DNA of 64,000 bases, from the NCBI GenBank assembly GCA_036500965.1, contig DASYBC010000097.1:1-64000 (forward strand), given 5' to 3'. Made by a program: the position numbers and the translations under genes. Below, piece by piece: positions 1-8,888 of the stretch. Positions within the stretch are counted from its first letter, which is position 1; each line of letters opens with the position of its first letter. Origin of the DNA: AP-15 sp036500965. Its GTDB lineage: Bacteria > Pseudomonadota > Alphaproteobacteria > ATCC43930 > CGMCC-115725. The notes under the pieces are model-generated. The model did not search any database and was not told where the DNA came from. It saw nothing but the letters and a program-made list of their open reading frames with translations.

Positions 1-23
1 GCCCGCAAACTCCCCCTCACCCT

Positions 24-68
24 CCCACTACGTGGGCCCCTCCCTCTCCCCGTAAACGGGGCGAGGGA
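24..68. repeat. Two adjacent inverted repeats at the window edge
   Basis: Two palindromes lie just past the stop codon of the flavin oxidoreductase gene. The first is CCCAC/GTGGG with a 3-nt loop (24-36). The second has arms TCCCTC-T-CCCCGT and ACGGGG-C-GAGGGA around an AA loop (41-68), with one mismatch. They could serve as a transcription terminator or be a REP-like intergenic element. There is no T-run. The other side of the element is outside the window. Confidence 0.5.
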
Positions 69-69
69 T

Positions 70-1083
70 TCACGCGAACGCCGGCATCACCTCTTTCGCG
101 AACATACGGAGATGATCGCGTGAGCCGCCAACGTCGATGACCATGATGTATTCGACGCCGCCGGCCTGGAGCTTCTTGATGCGCTCGATGATCTCGTCGG
201 GCTTGCCGAGGAGGGCGTCGGTCTCGTTGGCGCGGCGCATCTCCTCCTCGGTGAGGCGGCGGCGCGGGCGGCCGAGGGTTGGGGACTGGCCGGTCGGCGA
301 CAGCGAGAGGTCGGCGACGTTTTGCATGAACCGCATGCGGAGCTTATGTGCGGCCTCGCGCTCGTCGGCGTTCATCGCGATGTGGAGCGCGCGGGTCAGG
401 CCGACCATCGACGAATCGTAGGTGCGGCCCAGCGCTTCGACCTGGCGGCGGTAGACCGAGATGCCCTCGGCAACGGTTTCCGGGCCGCCGCCCTGCCCCA
501 GCAGCAGGTTGAAGCCGCTATCGGCGGCAAAGCGGATCGAGTTCGGGCTTGCCGCGCCGATCCACAGCGGCGGGTGCGGCTTTTGCACCGGCGCCGGCTC
601 GGTGACGACATCCTCGTAGTGCCAGTATTTGCCGTGGTGGGAGAAGCGGCCCTCGCTGGTCCACGCCTTGCGCAGGAAGGCGACGGTCTCCTGATAGCGC
701 TCCTCGGCCTCCGCCATCGGGATGCAGAACCCGTGGAACTCGCCCCAGCGGTAGCCTTTGCCGATGCCGAAATCGAAGCGGCCGTTGGACAACAGGTCGA
801 GCGTCGCCGCCTGCTCGGCGAGCAGCGCCGGGTTGTGCCACGGCAGCACCAGCACCGCGGTGCCGAGCCGGATCCGCGAGGTCTTCGCGGCCAGATAGGT
901 CAGGAAGCTCAACGTCGCCGAAATCTGGCCGAACCCGGTAAAGTGATGCTCGACCAGAAAGACGCTGTGAAACCCCAGCTGCTCGGCCTCGCAGATATAG
1001 TCGATGTAATCGGTGTAGATCTGGCTGTCGGCCGCCTGCTCCCCGATTTCGGTGCGCGCACCGCCGAACAGGCCGAACCGCAT
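70..1083 (-). CDS. LLM-class flavin-dependent oxidoreductase (luciferase-like)
   Basis: This 337-residue protein belongs to the bacterial luciferase-like monooxygenase family, which uses reduced FMN or F420 on varied substrates in a TIM-barrel fold. EHHF is seen at about residues 45-48, the strand-loop RIRLGTAVLVLPWHNP at 70-85, and the family signature GIGKGYRWGEF near 106-116. A C-terminal segment (LLGKPDEIIERI) is typical of the family's cofactor and substrate cap. The length is normal for the group. It stands alone, divergent from the chemotaxis-type kinase gene, so the substrate cannot be inferred. Family assignment is firm; F420 versus FMN use is undecided. Confidence 0.9.
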   Translation of the reverse strand: MRFGLFGGARTEIGEQAADSQIYTDYIDYICEAEQLGFHSVFLVEHHFTGFGQISATLSFLTYLAAKTSRIRLGTAVLVLPWHNPALLAEQAATLDLLSNGRFDFGIGKGYRWGEFHGFCIPMAEAEERYQETVAFLRKAWTSEGRFSHHGKYWHYEDVVTEPAPVQKPHPPLWIGAASPNSIRFAADSGFNLLLGQGGGPETVAEGISVYRRQVEALGRTYDSSMVGLTRALHIAMNADEREAAHKLRMRFMQNVADLSLSPTGQSPTLGRPRRRLTEEEMRRANETDALLGKPDEIIERIKKLQAGGVEYIMVIDVGGSRDHLRMFAKEVMPAFA

Positions 1084-1396
1084 CGCCTCACCCCCGCTTT
1101 GCCTGTCGGCGAGATTACGTCAGCGCCGGCAATGTTCAAAATGCCATGTCTCGATTGCCCGCAGATCCGATCGGCATTGCCGAGGCGGCTCTATCCGAGA
1201 GCGCTTCCGCGTCTTACCGGTTGGCGTTACAATCGTGAGCGGCTGGCCGTCCGGGGATGGAGCGCCGGTTAAAAGACGAAAGCGCATATCGCGCCCGCGT
1301 CATTGCTCGCCTTGAGGGCGTGGCGAGGCCCGGCCGATCGGTCGCGTTGTAACAAACCGGCGAAACACGAACGAAGACGGAGCGTAGGATGCGGCC
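1084..1396. other. Divergent intergenic region, no gene seen
   Basis: These 313 bases separate the divergently read oxidoreductase and CheB-CheR-kinase genes. They must hold both promoters. I found no convincing -35/-10 pair, palindrome or small gene. The short open frames through it lack ribosome binding sites and have no recognisable motif. Confidence 0.5.
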
Positions 1397-4300
1397 ATGA
1401 GTCCCAACCTTCCGATTGTCGGTATTGGCGCCTCGGCGGGCGGCGTCGAGGCCTTGGGGGCGTTTTTCCGGGCGATGCCTGCCGATAACGGCATGGCCTT
1501 TGTCGTCGTCACCCACCTTCCGCCCAACCGCGAAAGCCTCTTGGCCGACATTCTCGGCCGCGCCACCAATATGCCGGTGGTCGATGCCCGCGACGGCGAC
1601 GAGGCCGAAGCCGAGCATGTCTATGTGCTGCCGGCCGGCGCCACCTTAACCATCGCCGATGGCCGGCTGCAGCTCCGCCGGACCGGCGCCGCCGAACACC
1701 AGCGCGCCCCGATCGACGTCTTTTTCACCTCGCTGGCCGAGGACCAGGCCGAGCGCGCGATCGGCATCGTGCTGTCGGGCGGCGGCAGCGACGGCACCCT
1801 CGGCCTCAAGGCGATCAAGGAGAATGGCGGGCTGACCGTCGCCCAGGGCTCGAACATGACCCGGCCGCGCTTTGCGGATATGCCGTCGAGCGCGGTCGCC
1901 GCGGGTTTTGTCGATCTACTGCTGCCGGTCGAGGATATCCCCCTGCGGATCATCGCCTATGTGCGCGATTGGGGCAGGTTCGATCCACGGCGGCCGGGCG
2001 ACTTGTTGTCCCGGATCTACAGCCTGCTGAACGCCCGTACCGGGTATGATTTCAGCGAGTACAAGGAGCGCGCCTTTCTGCGCCGCGTGCAGCGCCGTAT
2101 GCAGGTGGTCCAGATTACCGAGCTCGAGGGTTACGTCGCCCGGCTGCAGGCCGACCCGGACGAGGTCAACGCGCTGTTTCGCGACCTGTTGATCGGCGTC
2201 ACCGGGTTTTTTCGCGACGCGGCCGCCTTCGGCGCCCTCGAAACCCTGGTCATGCCGCGGCTGCTGCAAGGCCGGGGCGCCGACGACGAGGTGCGGGTGT
2301 GGGTCCCCGGCTGCGCCACCGGCGAGGAAGCCTATTCGCTGGCGATCCTGTTGCGCGAGCAGATCGATCGCTTGGCCGCGCCGCCCAAGGTGCAGATCTT
2401 CGCCACCGACATCGACGCGGCGGCGGTCGGGGTGGCGCGGGCGGGGCGATACCCGGCGAACCTCCTCAACGAGGTCTCGCCCGAGCGGCTGAAGCGCTTT
2501 TTCGTCCCCGAATCGGGCAGCTATATCGTCGCGAAAAGCTTGCGCGAACTGTGCGTCTTCTCAAACCACAGCGTGATCCGCGACCCGCCGTTTTCGCGAC
2601 TCGATATGATTTCTTGTAGAAATCTGTTGATTTACTTGAAAACCGAGCTGCAAGACAAAGTTTTTCCAGTATTTCATTATGCGCTCCGCCCCGGCGGCTG
2701 TCTGTTCCTCGGCTTTTCCGAGAGCATCTCGCGTTACACCGAGATGTTTTTGCCGATCGACAAGAAAAACCGCGTGTTCCAGCGCCGCGAGCTCGGCGTG
2801 CAGCACCTGCCGCCGCGCTTGCAGTTCGCGCCATCGGAGCGGCGGGAAGGGGCCGTGTCGCGGATCAGCCAAAGACCGCGGCCGCAGCGCCCGGACTTGC
2901 TGCGCAAGGCGGCCGACGCCATCGTCGAGCATTTCGCCCCAACCTATGTGATCGTCGACGAGTTTGGCGACGCGCTCTATTTCTCGACCGGCACCGGCAA
3001 ATACCTGCAGGCGGCGGCCGGCCCGCCGACCCGCGACATCGTCGCGATGGCCCGGCCAGGGCTGCGCGCCGATTTGCGTGCGGCGCTGCACCTCGCCAGG
3101 GAGACCGGCCGGCGGGTGGCCCGCGACCGCATCGAGGTGCAGATCAATGGCGGGGTTCAGATGATCGGGCTGGTGGTCGAGCCGATCAGCGAGGGCAAGG
3201 AAACCGCCTTCGGCGTCGTGTTCCTTGATCACGGCCCGGTCGAGGCGCGCGACAGCAGCGGCGGCTCCGGGCGCCCGCCCGGCGAGGACGGAGCCGTCCA
3301 GCAGATCGAGCGGGAATTGCAGGAGACCAAGGACCGCCTGCAATCGACGATCGAAGAGCTCGAGGGCGCCAACGAGGAATTCCGCTCGGCCAACGAAGAG
3401 ATGTTGTCGGTCAACGAGGAGCTGCAATCGAGCAATGAAGAGCTCGAAACCTCGAAAGAGGAGCTGGAATCGGTCAACGAAGAATTGCAGACCGTCAATA
3501 GCGAGCTCAGCTACAAGATCGACGAGCTGGACCGGGCCAACAGCGATTTGAGCAATCTGTTTCAGAGCACCCAGATCGCCACCGTGTTCCTCGATAAAAA
3601 TCTCGCGATCCGCAGCTTCACCCCGGCGGTCACCAGGCTGTTCAACCTGATCCAGACCGATCGTGGGCGGCCGCTGACCGACATCGCCAGCCGCGTCGCC
3701 TACCCCCGGCTCGAGCCCGACATCCGCGCGGTGCTCAGCGGCAGCGATCCGATCGAGCGGCCGGTGAACCTCGCCGACGGCAATCGGCACTATCTGGCCC
3801 GCGTTCTGCCCTATCGCGGCGCCAGCGACGCCATCGACGGCGTGCTCTTAACCTTTGTCGATGTCACCAGCCTGGTTGCCGCCGAGGAGCAGCAGAAGGT
3901 GCTGGCGGCCGAGCTTAGCCACCGGGTCAAGAACACGCTTGCGGTGGTTGCCTCGATCGCCGAGCGCAGCCTGCCCGACAGCGAGGCCAAACGCGATCTA
4001 ATCGGTCGCTATCACGCGCTCGGCCACACCCATGAAGTGCTGTCCCAAGGCGGCTGGACCGACGCGCCGCTGCGCGAACTGATCATGGCCGAGCTTACGC
4101 CGCACACCGCCGGCGACGGCGCCAATGTCTTGGTCGATGGACCGCCGGTCATGCTGAAGCCGCAGGCCGCGCTGTTTTTAACCCTAGTGATCCACGAGCT
4201 GACGACCAACGCGGCAAAGCACGGCGCGCTGTCGGTGCCCGAGGGCCGGGTCGAGGTGGTCTGGGGCATCGCCGGAGAGCGCCGTCCCGGCATCGAGCTC

Positions 4301-4522
4301 AATTGGCGCGAAAGCGGCGGACCGGCCTTCGACGGGGTGGCGAAACGGGGCTTTGGCCTGGAACTGATCGAACGCGGCATTCGTTTCGAGTTGCAGGGTG
4401 AAGCGACGATCGGCGCGGTGGATGGCGGTCTCGATTGCAAGATCACCGTTCCCGCCAACCCGGAAAATCTCGTCTTCAGCGCGGCGCCCGACAGCCGCAG
4501 ATTACAGGAAGCCGCATCATGA
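1397..4522 (+). CDS. CheB-CheR-PAS-HWE hybrid sensor histidine kinase
   Basis: A 1041-residue multidomain signalling protein. Residues 1-190 form a CheB methylesterase domain with the expected catalytic Ser13 (GASAGG), His40 (THLPPN) and Asp132 (GGGSDGT). Residues 200-470 form a CheR-type SAM methyltransferase with GVTGFFRD and GCATGEEAYS (305-314). A PAS-like stretch follows, then a glutamate/asparagine-rich coiled coil (about 634-718), a PAS domain, and a HisKA_2/HWE kinase with its histidine in ELSHRVKNT at about 842, the N-box HELTTNAAKHG and a G-box around RGFGLELI. No CheA, CheW or chemoreceptor gene is nearby, so it probably signals outside classical chemotaxis. Its stop overlaps the next start (ATGA), coupling it to a receiver protein. 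Domain calls are strong; the signal and output are unknown. Confidence 0.92.
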   Translation: MSPNLPIVGIGASAGGVEALGAFFRAMPADNGMAFVVVTHLPPNRESLLADILGRATNMPVVDARDGDEAEAEHVYVLPAGATLTIADGRLQLRRTGAAEHQRAPIDVFFTSLAEDQAERAIGIVLSGGGSDGTLGLKAIKENGGLTVAQGSNMTRPRFADMPSSAVAAGFVDLLLPVEDIPLRIIAYVRDWGRFDPRRPGDLLSRIYSLLNARTGYDFSEYKERAFLRRVQRRMQVVQITELEGYVARLQADPDEVNALFRDLLIGVTGFFRDAAAFGALETLVMPRLLQGRGADDEVRVWVPGCATGEEAYSLAILLREQIDRLAAPPKVQIFATDIDAAAVGVARAGRYPANLLNEVSPERLKRFFVPESGSYIVAKSLRELCVFSNHSVIRDPPFSRLDMISCRNLLIYLKTELQDKVFPVFHYALRPGGCLFLGFSESISRYTEMFLPIDKKNRVFQRRELGVQHLPPRLQFAPSERREGAVSRISQRPRPQRPDLLRKAADAIVEHFAPTYVIVDEFGDALYFSTGTGKYLQAAAGPPTRDIVAMARPGLRADLRAALHLARETGRRVARDRIEVQINGGVQMIGLVVEPISEGKETAFGVVFLDHGPVEARDSSGGSGRPPGEDGAVQQIERELQETKDRLQSTIEELEGANEEFRSANEEMLSVNEELQSSNEELETSKEELESVNEELQTVNSELSYKIDELDRANSDLSNLFQSTQIATVFLDKNLAIRSFTPAVTRLFNLIQTDRGRPLTDIASRVAYPRLEPDIRAVLSGSDPIERPVNLADGNRHYLARVLPYRGASDAIDGVLLTFVDVTSLVAAEEQQKVLAAELSHRVKNTLAVVASIAERSLPDSEAKRDLIGRYHALGHTHEVLSQGGWTDAPLRELIMAELTPHTAGDGANVLVDGPPVMLKPQAALFLTLVIHELTTNAAKHGALSVPEGRVEVVWGIAGERRPGIELNWRESGGPAFDGVAKRGFGLELIERGIRFELQGEATIGAVDGGLDCKITVPANPENLVFSAAPDSRRLQEAAS

Positions 4523-4896
4523 CGGCGTCTCTCCAGGGTGCGAGGGTGCTGGTCGTCGAGGACGAGTATCTGGTCGCTTCGCTGATCGAGGACATGCTGG
4601 AATCCGCCGGCTGCATCGTTGCCGGGCCGATCCCGCGGCTGGCGCAGGCGCTCGATGCGGCCGAAGGCGAGGCCTGCGACCTCGCCGTGCTCGACGTGAA
4701 CCTGGCGGGCGAGCGCGTGTTCCCGGTGGCCGACATTTTGTCCCGCCGACAGGTGCCGTTCGTTCTCGTCACCGGCTATGGCGGAAACACGCTGCCGCCC
4801 GAATACGCCGCGTGCCCGCGGCTGCACAAGCCGTTCCGCCTCGCCGACCTGCTCTCGACCCTGTCCGGCATGCTGCAAGGCCGTCGCGAAAGCTGA
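4519..4896 (+). CDS. Single-domain response regulator (receiver only)
   Basis: A 125-residue CheY-like receiver with no output domain. The acidic pocket is at Asp15-Glu16 (VVEDEY), the phospho-acceptor at Asp59 (LAVLDVN), the switch Thr at about 85 (VTGYG) and the conserved Lys at 104 (HKPF). The ATG at 4519 overlaps the TGA of the hybrid kinase, so the two are translationally coupled and the receiver is very likely that kinase's partner. Longer upstream starts in this frame lie inside the kinase gene and were not used. Receiver-only partners of HWE kinases are common in alphaproteobacteria; the downstream target cannot be inferred. Confidence 0.9.
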   Translation: MTASLQGARVLVVEDEYLVASLIEDMLESAGCIVAGPIPRLAQALDAAEGEACDLAVLDVNLAGERVFPVADILSRRQVPFVLVTGYGGNTLPPEYAACPRLHKPFRLADLLSTLSGMLQGRRES

Positions 4897-4917
4897 CCTT
4901 GCTGTGGGCGGCGGCGC

Positions 4918-6381
4918 TCAGCGATCCGACGGGTAATTCGGCGCTTCGCGGGTGATCGCGATGTCGTGGACATGGCTCTCGCGCAGCCCGGCGCCGGTGA
5001 TCCGCACAAACGTGCAGTTTTGTTGCATCTGGCCGATTGTGCGGTTGCCGGTATAGCCCATCGCCGCGCGCAGCCCGCCGATCAGCTGGTGAACGATGTT
5101 GCCGACCGGCCCCTTGTGCGGCACCCGGCCCTCGACTCCCTCGGGCACCAGCTTCAGGGTGCTGGTCACCTCCTGCTGGAAATAGCGGTCGGCCGAGCCG
5201 CGCGCCATCGCCCCAATCGACCCCATGCCGCGGTAATATTTGTAGCTGCGCCCCTGGTAGAGAAACACCTCGCCCGGGCTCTCGTCGGTGCCGGCGAACA
5301 GCGAGCCGAGCATCGCGCAATCGGCCCCGGCGGCGATCGCCTTAGCCAGATCGCCGGAAAATTTGATGCCGCCGTCGGCGATCACCGGCACGCCGAATTT
5401 GCGGCATTCGGCGACGGTGTCGACGATCGCGGTGAATTGCGGCACACCGACCCCAGCGACCATGCGGGTCGTGCAGATCGACGCCGGGCCGACCCCGACC
5501 TTGACCGCATCGGCTCCCGCCTCGATCAATGCCCTGGCGCCGTCGGCGGTCACGACGTTGCCGGCGATCAGCTGGGTGTAGTTCGACAGCCGGCGGATCT
5601 CCCTGACCGCGGCGATCACCCGGTCGGAATGCCCATGCGCGGTATCGACCACCAGCACGTCGAGCCCGGCGGCGAACAGCGCTTCGGCGCGCTCGACCCC
5701 ATCCCTGCCGGTTCCGGTGGCGGCGGCGGCGCGTAACCGGCCGTGCTCGTCCTTGCACGCGGTCGGAAAACGCTGCGCCTTTTCGATGTCCTTGACCGTG
5801 ATCAGCCCGATGCAGCGATAGGCTTCGTCGACGACCACCAGCTTTTCGATGCGGTGCTGATGCAGGAGGCGCTTGGCTTCATCGCGACCCACGCTCTCGC
5901 GCACGGTGACGAGGTCGTCCTTGGTCATCAGCTCGGCGACCCGTTGCCGCGGCTCACTGGCAAAGCGCACGTCGCGGTTGGTCAGGATGCCGGCAAGCCG
6001 GCCAGATCCCCTCTCGACCACCGGAATTCCCGAGATGTGGTGATCGGCCATCAGCCGCAGCGCATCGGCCAGCGTCTCGTCGGGGTGGATCGTGACCGGG
6101 TTGACGACCATCCCGGCCTCGAACTTCTTCACCTTGCGAACCTCGTCCGCCTGCTGCTCGATCGCCATGTTGCGGTGAATGACGCCGATGCCGCCGGCCT
6201 GGGCCATCGCAATCGCCAGGGGGCTCTCGGTCACCGTGTCCATGGCCGCCGAAACCAGGGGGATGCCGAGCTCGATCTCGCGGGTCAGCCGGGTGCGGGT
6301 ATCGGTCTCGCCGGGCAGCACCGCGGAGGCGGCCGGAACCAGCATCACGTCGTCGAAGGTCAGCGCCTGCCGGATTTCCAT
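4918..6381 (-). CDS. guaB: IMP dehydrogenase
   Basis: Catalyses NAD-dependent oxidation of IMP to XMP, the first committed step of GMP synthesis, in the cytoplasm. The 487-residue product has the usual length and order: N-terminal barrel strand (TFDDVMLVPA), a pair of CBS domains at about 95-205, then the barrel with the catalytic loop around Cys303 (GPASICTTR). The usual GPGSICTTR reads GPASICTTR here, a small change. The ATG at 6381 was chosen over longer frames because an AGAGG element sits just upstream and homologues begin at this point. The C-terminal flap region (RYFQQ, EGVEGRVPHKG) is intact. It lies 88 bases downstream of rlmE on the same strand and converges on the response regulator gene. 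Confidence 0.97.
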   Translation of the reverse strand: MEIRQALTFDDVMLVPAASAVLPGETDTRTRLTREIELGIPLVSAAMDTVTESPLAIAMAQAGGIGVIHRNMAIEQQADEVRKVKKFEAGMVVNPVTIHPDETLADALRLMADHHISGIPVVERGSGRLAGILTNRDVRFASEPRQRVAELMTKDDLVTVRESVGRDEAKRLLHQHRIEKLVVVDEAYRCIGLITVKDIEKAQRFPTACKDEHGRLRAAAATGTGRDGVERAEALFAAGLDVLVVDTAHGHSDRVIAAVREIRRLSNYTQLIAGNVVTADGARALIEAGADAVKVGVGPASICTTRMVAGVGVPQFTAIVDTVAECRKFGVPVIADGGIKFSGDLAKAIAAGADCAMLGSLFAGTDESPGEVFLYQGRSYKYYRGMGSIGAMARGSADRYFQQEVTSTLKLVPEGVEGRVPHKGPVGNIVHQLIGGLRAAMGYTGNRTIGQMQQNCTFVRITGAGLRESHVHDIAITREAPNYPSDR

Positions 6382-6469
6382 GCGAGCCTCTTCAAGCGAT
6401 GACGGCGCACTATACACCAGCGTGCTGCGGTCAAATGCGATGGGCACAGATATAGGCGTCGCGCCGCCT

Positions 6470-7153
6470 TTATGCGCCCCCGCGGAACCCCTTGGCGACG
6501 ACATAGGTCTCGGCCGATTCGGCGCGGCTGGCCGGCGGCTTCGCATGGCGGAGCTCGGCGAAAGATCGCTTCAGGAGAGCGAGCAGCGCGCCCTGCGCCC
6601 CACCTTGGAAGACCTTGGCGACGAATGCCCCGCCGGGCTCCAGCAACTCCTCTGTGACCGCGAACGCGGCTTCGGCAAGCGCCACGATCCGCAGGTGGTC
6701 GGTCGCGGCATGGCCGGTCGCCGAGGGCGCCATGTCGCTCAGAACTAGGTCAGCGCTGCCGCCGAGCGCGCCTCTGATCGCCGCGGCTGCCTCCGGGTCG
6801 CGCAAATCCATGCGCAGCAAGGTGGCGCCGGCGAGCGGTGCGGTTTCGGTCAGATCGACGCCGACCACCAAGCCGCGCGGGCCGACCCGCTCGACCGCGA
6901 CCTGGGTCCAGCCGCCCGGCGCGCAGCCGAGATCGACGACCCGGCGGCCCGGCCGCAGCAGATCAAAGCGCTCGGCGAGCCCGATCAGCTTGAAGGCGGC
7001 GCGCGAACGGTAGCCCTGGCGGCGGGCCGCGGCAACATAGGGGTCGTTGAGCTGGCGCTGCAGCCATTGGGTCGAGGACGGCTTGCGCCGGCGGCTGCTG
7101 CGGACCCGGACCGCCGGCGGCCGGTCGCCGGAGCCGCCCGGGCTGCGGGCCAC
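6470..7153 (-). CDS. rlmE: 23S rRNA 2'-O-ribose methyltransferase RlmE (FtsJ/RrmJ)
   Basis: SAM-dependent methyltransferase predicted to methylate U2552 in the A-loop of 23S rRNA during late 50S assembly. The 227-residue product shows the FtsJ fold: SAM-binding GCAPGGW at 76-82 and the K-D-K-E catalytic set as Lys55 (AAFKL), Asp140 (VLSDMAPS), Lys180 (VAKVFQG) and a Glu near 212-215 (SAETYVVAKG). An arginine-rich N-terminus of about 25 residues may contact rRNA. It starts with GTG one base after the ppx stop, so the two are transcribed together and probably translationally coupled. Confidence 0.95.
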   Translation of the reverse strand: MARSPGGSGDRPPAVRVRSSRRRKPSSTQWLQRQLNDPYVAAARRQGYRSRAAFKLIGLAERFDLLRPGRRVVDLGCAPGGWTQVAVERVGPRGLVVGVDLTETAPLAGATLLRMDLRDPEAAAAIRGALGGSADLVLSDMAPSATGHAATDHLRIVALAEAAFAVTEELLEPGGAFVAKVFQGGAQGALLALLKRSFAELRHAKPPASRAESAETYVVAKGFRGGA

Positions 7154-7154
7154 G

Positions 7155-8270
7155 CTATCCCCGGATCAGGTCGAACAGGATGCCCTCGCGCACGCCGCGA
7201 TCGGCGACGCGCAGCCGCCCGACCGGCCAAGCCTCGCAGATCGCGTCGAGGATCGCGCAGCCGCTCAGCACCAGGTCGGCACGCTCACGCCCGACGCAGG
7301 GGCTGGCGGCGCGGCCGGCAAGGTCCAGCCCGGCCAGATATGCCGATACCGCGGCGATCTGATCAAAGGTCAGGCTGCTGCCATCGACCAGCGCGCGGAT
7401 ATAGCGCGGCAACGCCAGGTGAATACCGGCGAGCGTCGTCACCGTGCCCGAGCTGCCGAGCATCTGCACCCGTCCGGTGCGAATATGGCGCAGGATGCGG
7501 TGGGTGCGCTCGAACGGCTCTAGCGCGCCGGCCGCCTCGTCGATCATCGTGCGGTAAGCGGCGGGCGACACCTCGCCGCCAAACCGGTCGGTCAGGGTGA
7601 CCACCCCCAACGGCAGCGAGACCGACCCCAGGATCTGCGGGCGCCGCCAGCGCCGGTCGGGACCGCCGGTCAGCCGCAGCCAGACGATTTCGGTCGAGCC
7701 GCCGCCGATATCGAACACGATCGCATAGGGGATGCGCGGATTGAGCAGCTGAGCGCAGCCGGCGACGACGAGGCGCGCCTCCTCGGCGGTCGAGATGGTT
7801 TCGATCTCTAGCCCGACCTCCGCGCGCACCCGGGTCAGAAATTCCTCGCAATTCGCCGCGCGGCGGCAGGCCTCGGTGGCGACGTAGCGGCCCTTGGCGA
7901 TCCGGCGAAAGGCGATCTTGTCGGCGCAGGTCTGGAGCGCGTCGAGGGTGCGCGCGATCGCGTCCTCGGACAAGGCACCAGTTGCCGCCAAGCCTTCGCC
8001 AAGGCGCACGATCCGGGAAAACGCATCAACCACGCGAAAGCCGTCGCCCGCGGGCCTCGCCACCAGCAGCCGGCAATTGTTGGTGCCGAGGTCGAGCGCG
8101 GCTACCGGCGCGGCGACCCGTGGCGGAAGATGCTGGAGCCGGGTGGCGGATTGGCCGGCCACTGCCGCAACAGCGCGCAATGCCGCGGCCGGCGCGAGCC
8201 CGCCGGCGGCGGACGCGGCAGCGCCTCCGACCGGTCCGGCGCTGCTGAGCGGCTTGTGCACGGCCGGCAA
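7155..8270 (-). CDS. Ppx/GppA family exopolyphosphatase / pppGpp phosphohydrolase
   Basis: Member of the ASKHA-fold Ppx/GppA family, which hydrolyses polyphosphate or pppGpp. The phosphate-binding start ALDLGTNNCRLLVARP begins at about residue 58, and the second motif is FDIGGGSTEIVW near 185; a GSSGTVTTLAG stretch follows. The 371-residue frame opens with TTG at 8270. The first ~55 residues are Ala/Pro-rich and not conserved, so the true start may lie further in (for example a GTG three codons later). The pairing of a single-domain Ppx with rlmE is seen in other alphaproteobacteria. Whether the substrate is polyphosphate or pppGpp cannot be told from sequence. Confidence 0.88.
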   Translation of the reverse strand: MPAVHKPLSSAGPVGGAAASAAGGLAPAAALRAVAAVAGQSATRLQHLPPRVAAPVAALDLGTNNCRLLVARPAGDGFRVVDAFSRIVRLGEGLAATGALSEDAIARTLDALQTCADKIAFRRIAKGRYVATEACRRAANCEEFLTRVRAEVGLEIETISTAEEARLVVAGCAQLLNPRIPYAIVFDIGGGSTEIVWLRLTGGPDRRWRRPQILGSVSLPLGVVTLTDRFGGEVSPAAYRTMIDEAAGALEPFERTHRILRHIRTGRVQMLGSSGTVTTLAGIHLALPRYIRALVDGSSLTFDQIAAVSAYLAGLDLAGRAASPCVGRERADLVLSGCAILDAICEAWPVGRLRVADRGVREGILFDLIRG

Positions 8271-8385
8271 TCCATCCTTGTTGAACGGCCGGCAATCGTA
8301 GCGCAGCCGGGGATGGATTCAAAACCTCGCGAATACCCTTGCGAAATCCCGGCGGCGACGTTCGATATGGCGCCACGGCGGGTGA

Positions 8386-8865
8386 TCAAGAAACTAGGCA
8401 AGCGGTCGCGGCGGCGCGATTGTCAGGCTTGGGGTCGGCAGTCGGGAACGGTACTCCTTCGCCAGGGCCGGCGCCGATTTCCCTCAGGTTAGTGGCCCCC
8501 GGCGGCTTCGCCGGATCGAGCCCGGCGACGATCGTGCCGCCCGAAACGCGCTCGCGGCGCCGCGGCCAGACGAATTCAAACTGCGCGATGCGGCGGCCGG
8601 TCCCGCTCGGGATGTAGATACGGCCGCTCAGGCGAAAAACGCGGTCGCCCGCCGCCCCACCGCCTATCTGCGATCCTATCGAGCGGCCGGATTGCGCCCA
8701 GACCACATTGTCGCCGCGGAACCAGGCATTGAGCGCCGCGGTGTCGTCGTGCCGGCCGTCGCCCCACAGGGCCAGCACCGTCGCCGCGCATTTGGAGCCT
8801 GCCCCAGCCCAGACCGGCGCGGCCGAGACGAGCAATGCGACGATCGCGGCCAGCATGCGGGTCAT
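8386..8865 (-). CDS. Small secreted protein with pectate-lyase-like N-terminal motif
   Basis: A 159-residue predicted exported protein. The ATG at 8865 gives a classical signal peptide (MTRMLAAIVALLVSAAPVWA, cleavage near 20-22). The mature part holds GDGRHDDTAALNAWFRG, which resembles the opening 'GDG..DDTAA...' turn of pectate-lyase-superfamily beta-helix proteins. At this length there is no room for a beta helix, so it may be a stand-alone fragment or a distinct small family. It follows the hpaB-like gene by 23 bases on the same strand and could be cotranscribed. The longer frame through this region is only the antisense-side shadow of the monooxygenase. Function unknown. Confidence 0.65.
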   Translation of the reverse strand: MTRMLAAIVALLVSAAPVWAGAGSKCAATVLALWGDGRHDDTAALNAWFRGDNVVWAQSGRSIGSQIGGGAAGDRVFRLSGRIYIPSGTGRRIAQFEFVWPRRRERVSGGTIVAGLDPAKPPGATNLREIGAGPGEGVPFPTADPKPDNRAAATACLVS

Positions 8866-8888
8866 GTCGGCCTGCCTCGCGATCAGGG

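Noticed and set aside
2561..3790. 409-codon minus-strand frame inside the hybrid kinase gene
   Set aside because: It is antisense to the coiled-coil and CheR parts; its Leu/Asp/Gln-rich repeats mirror the Glu/Asn coiled coil. No independent ribosome binding site or family motif.
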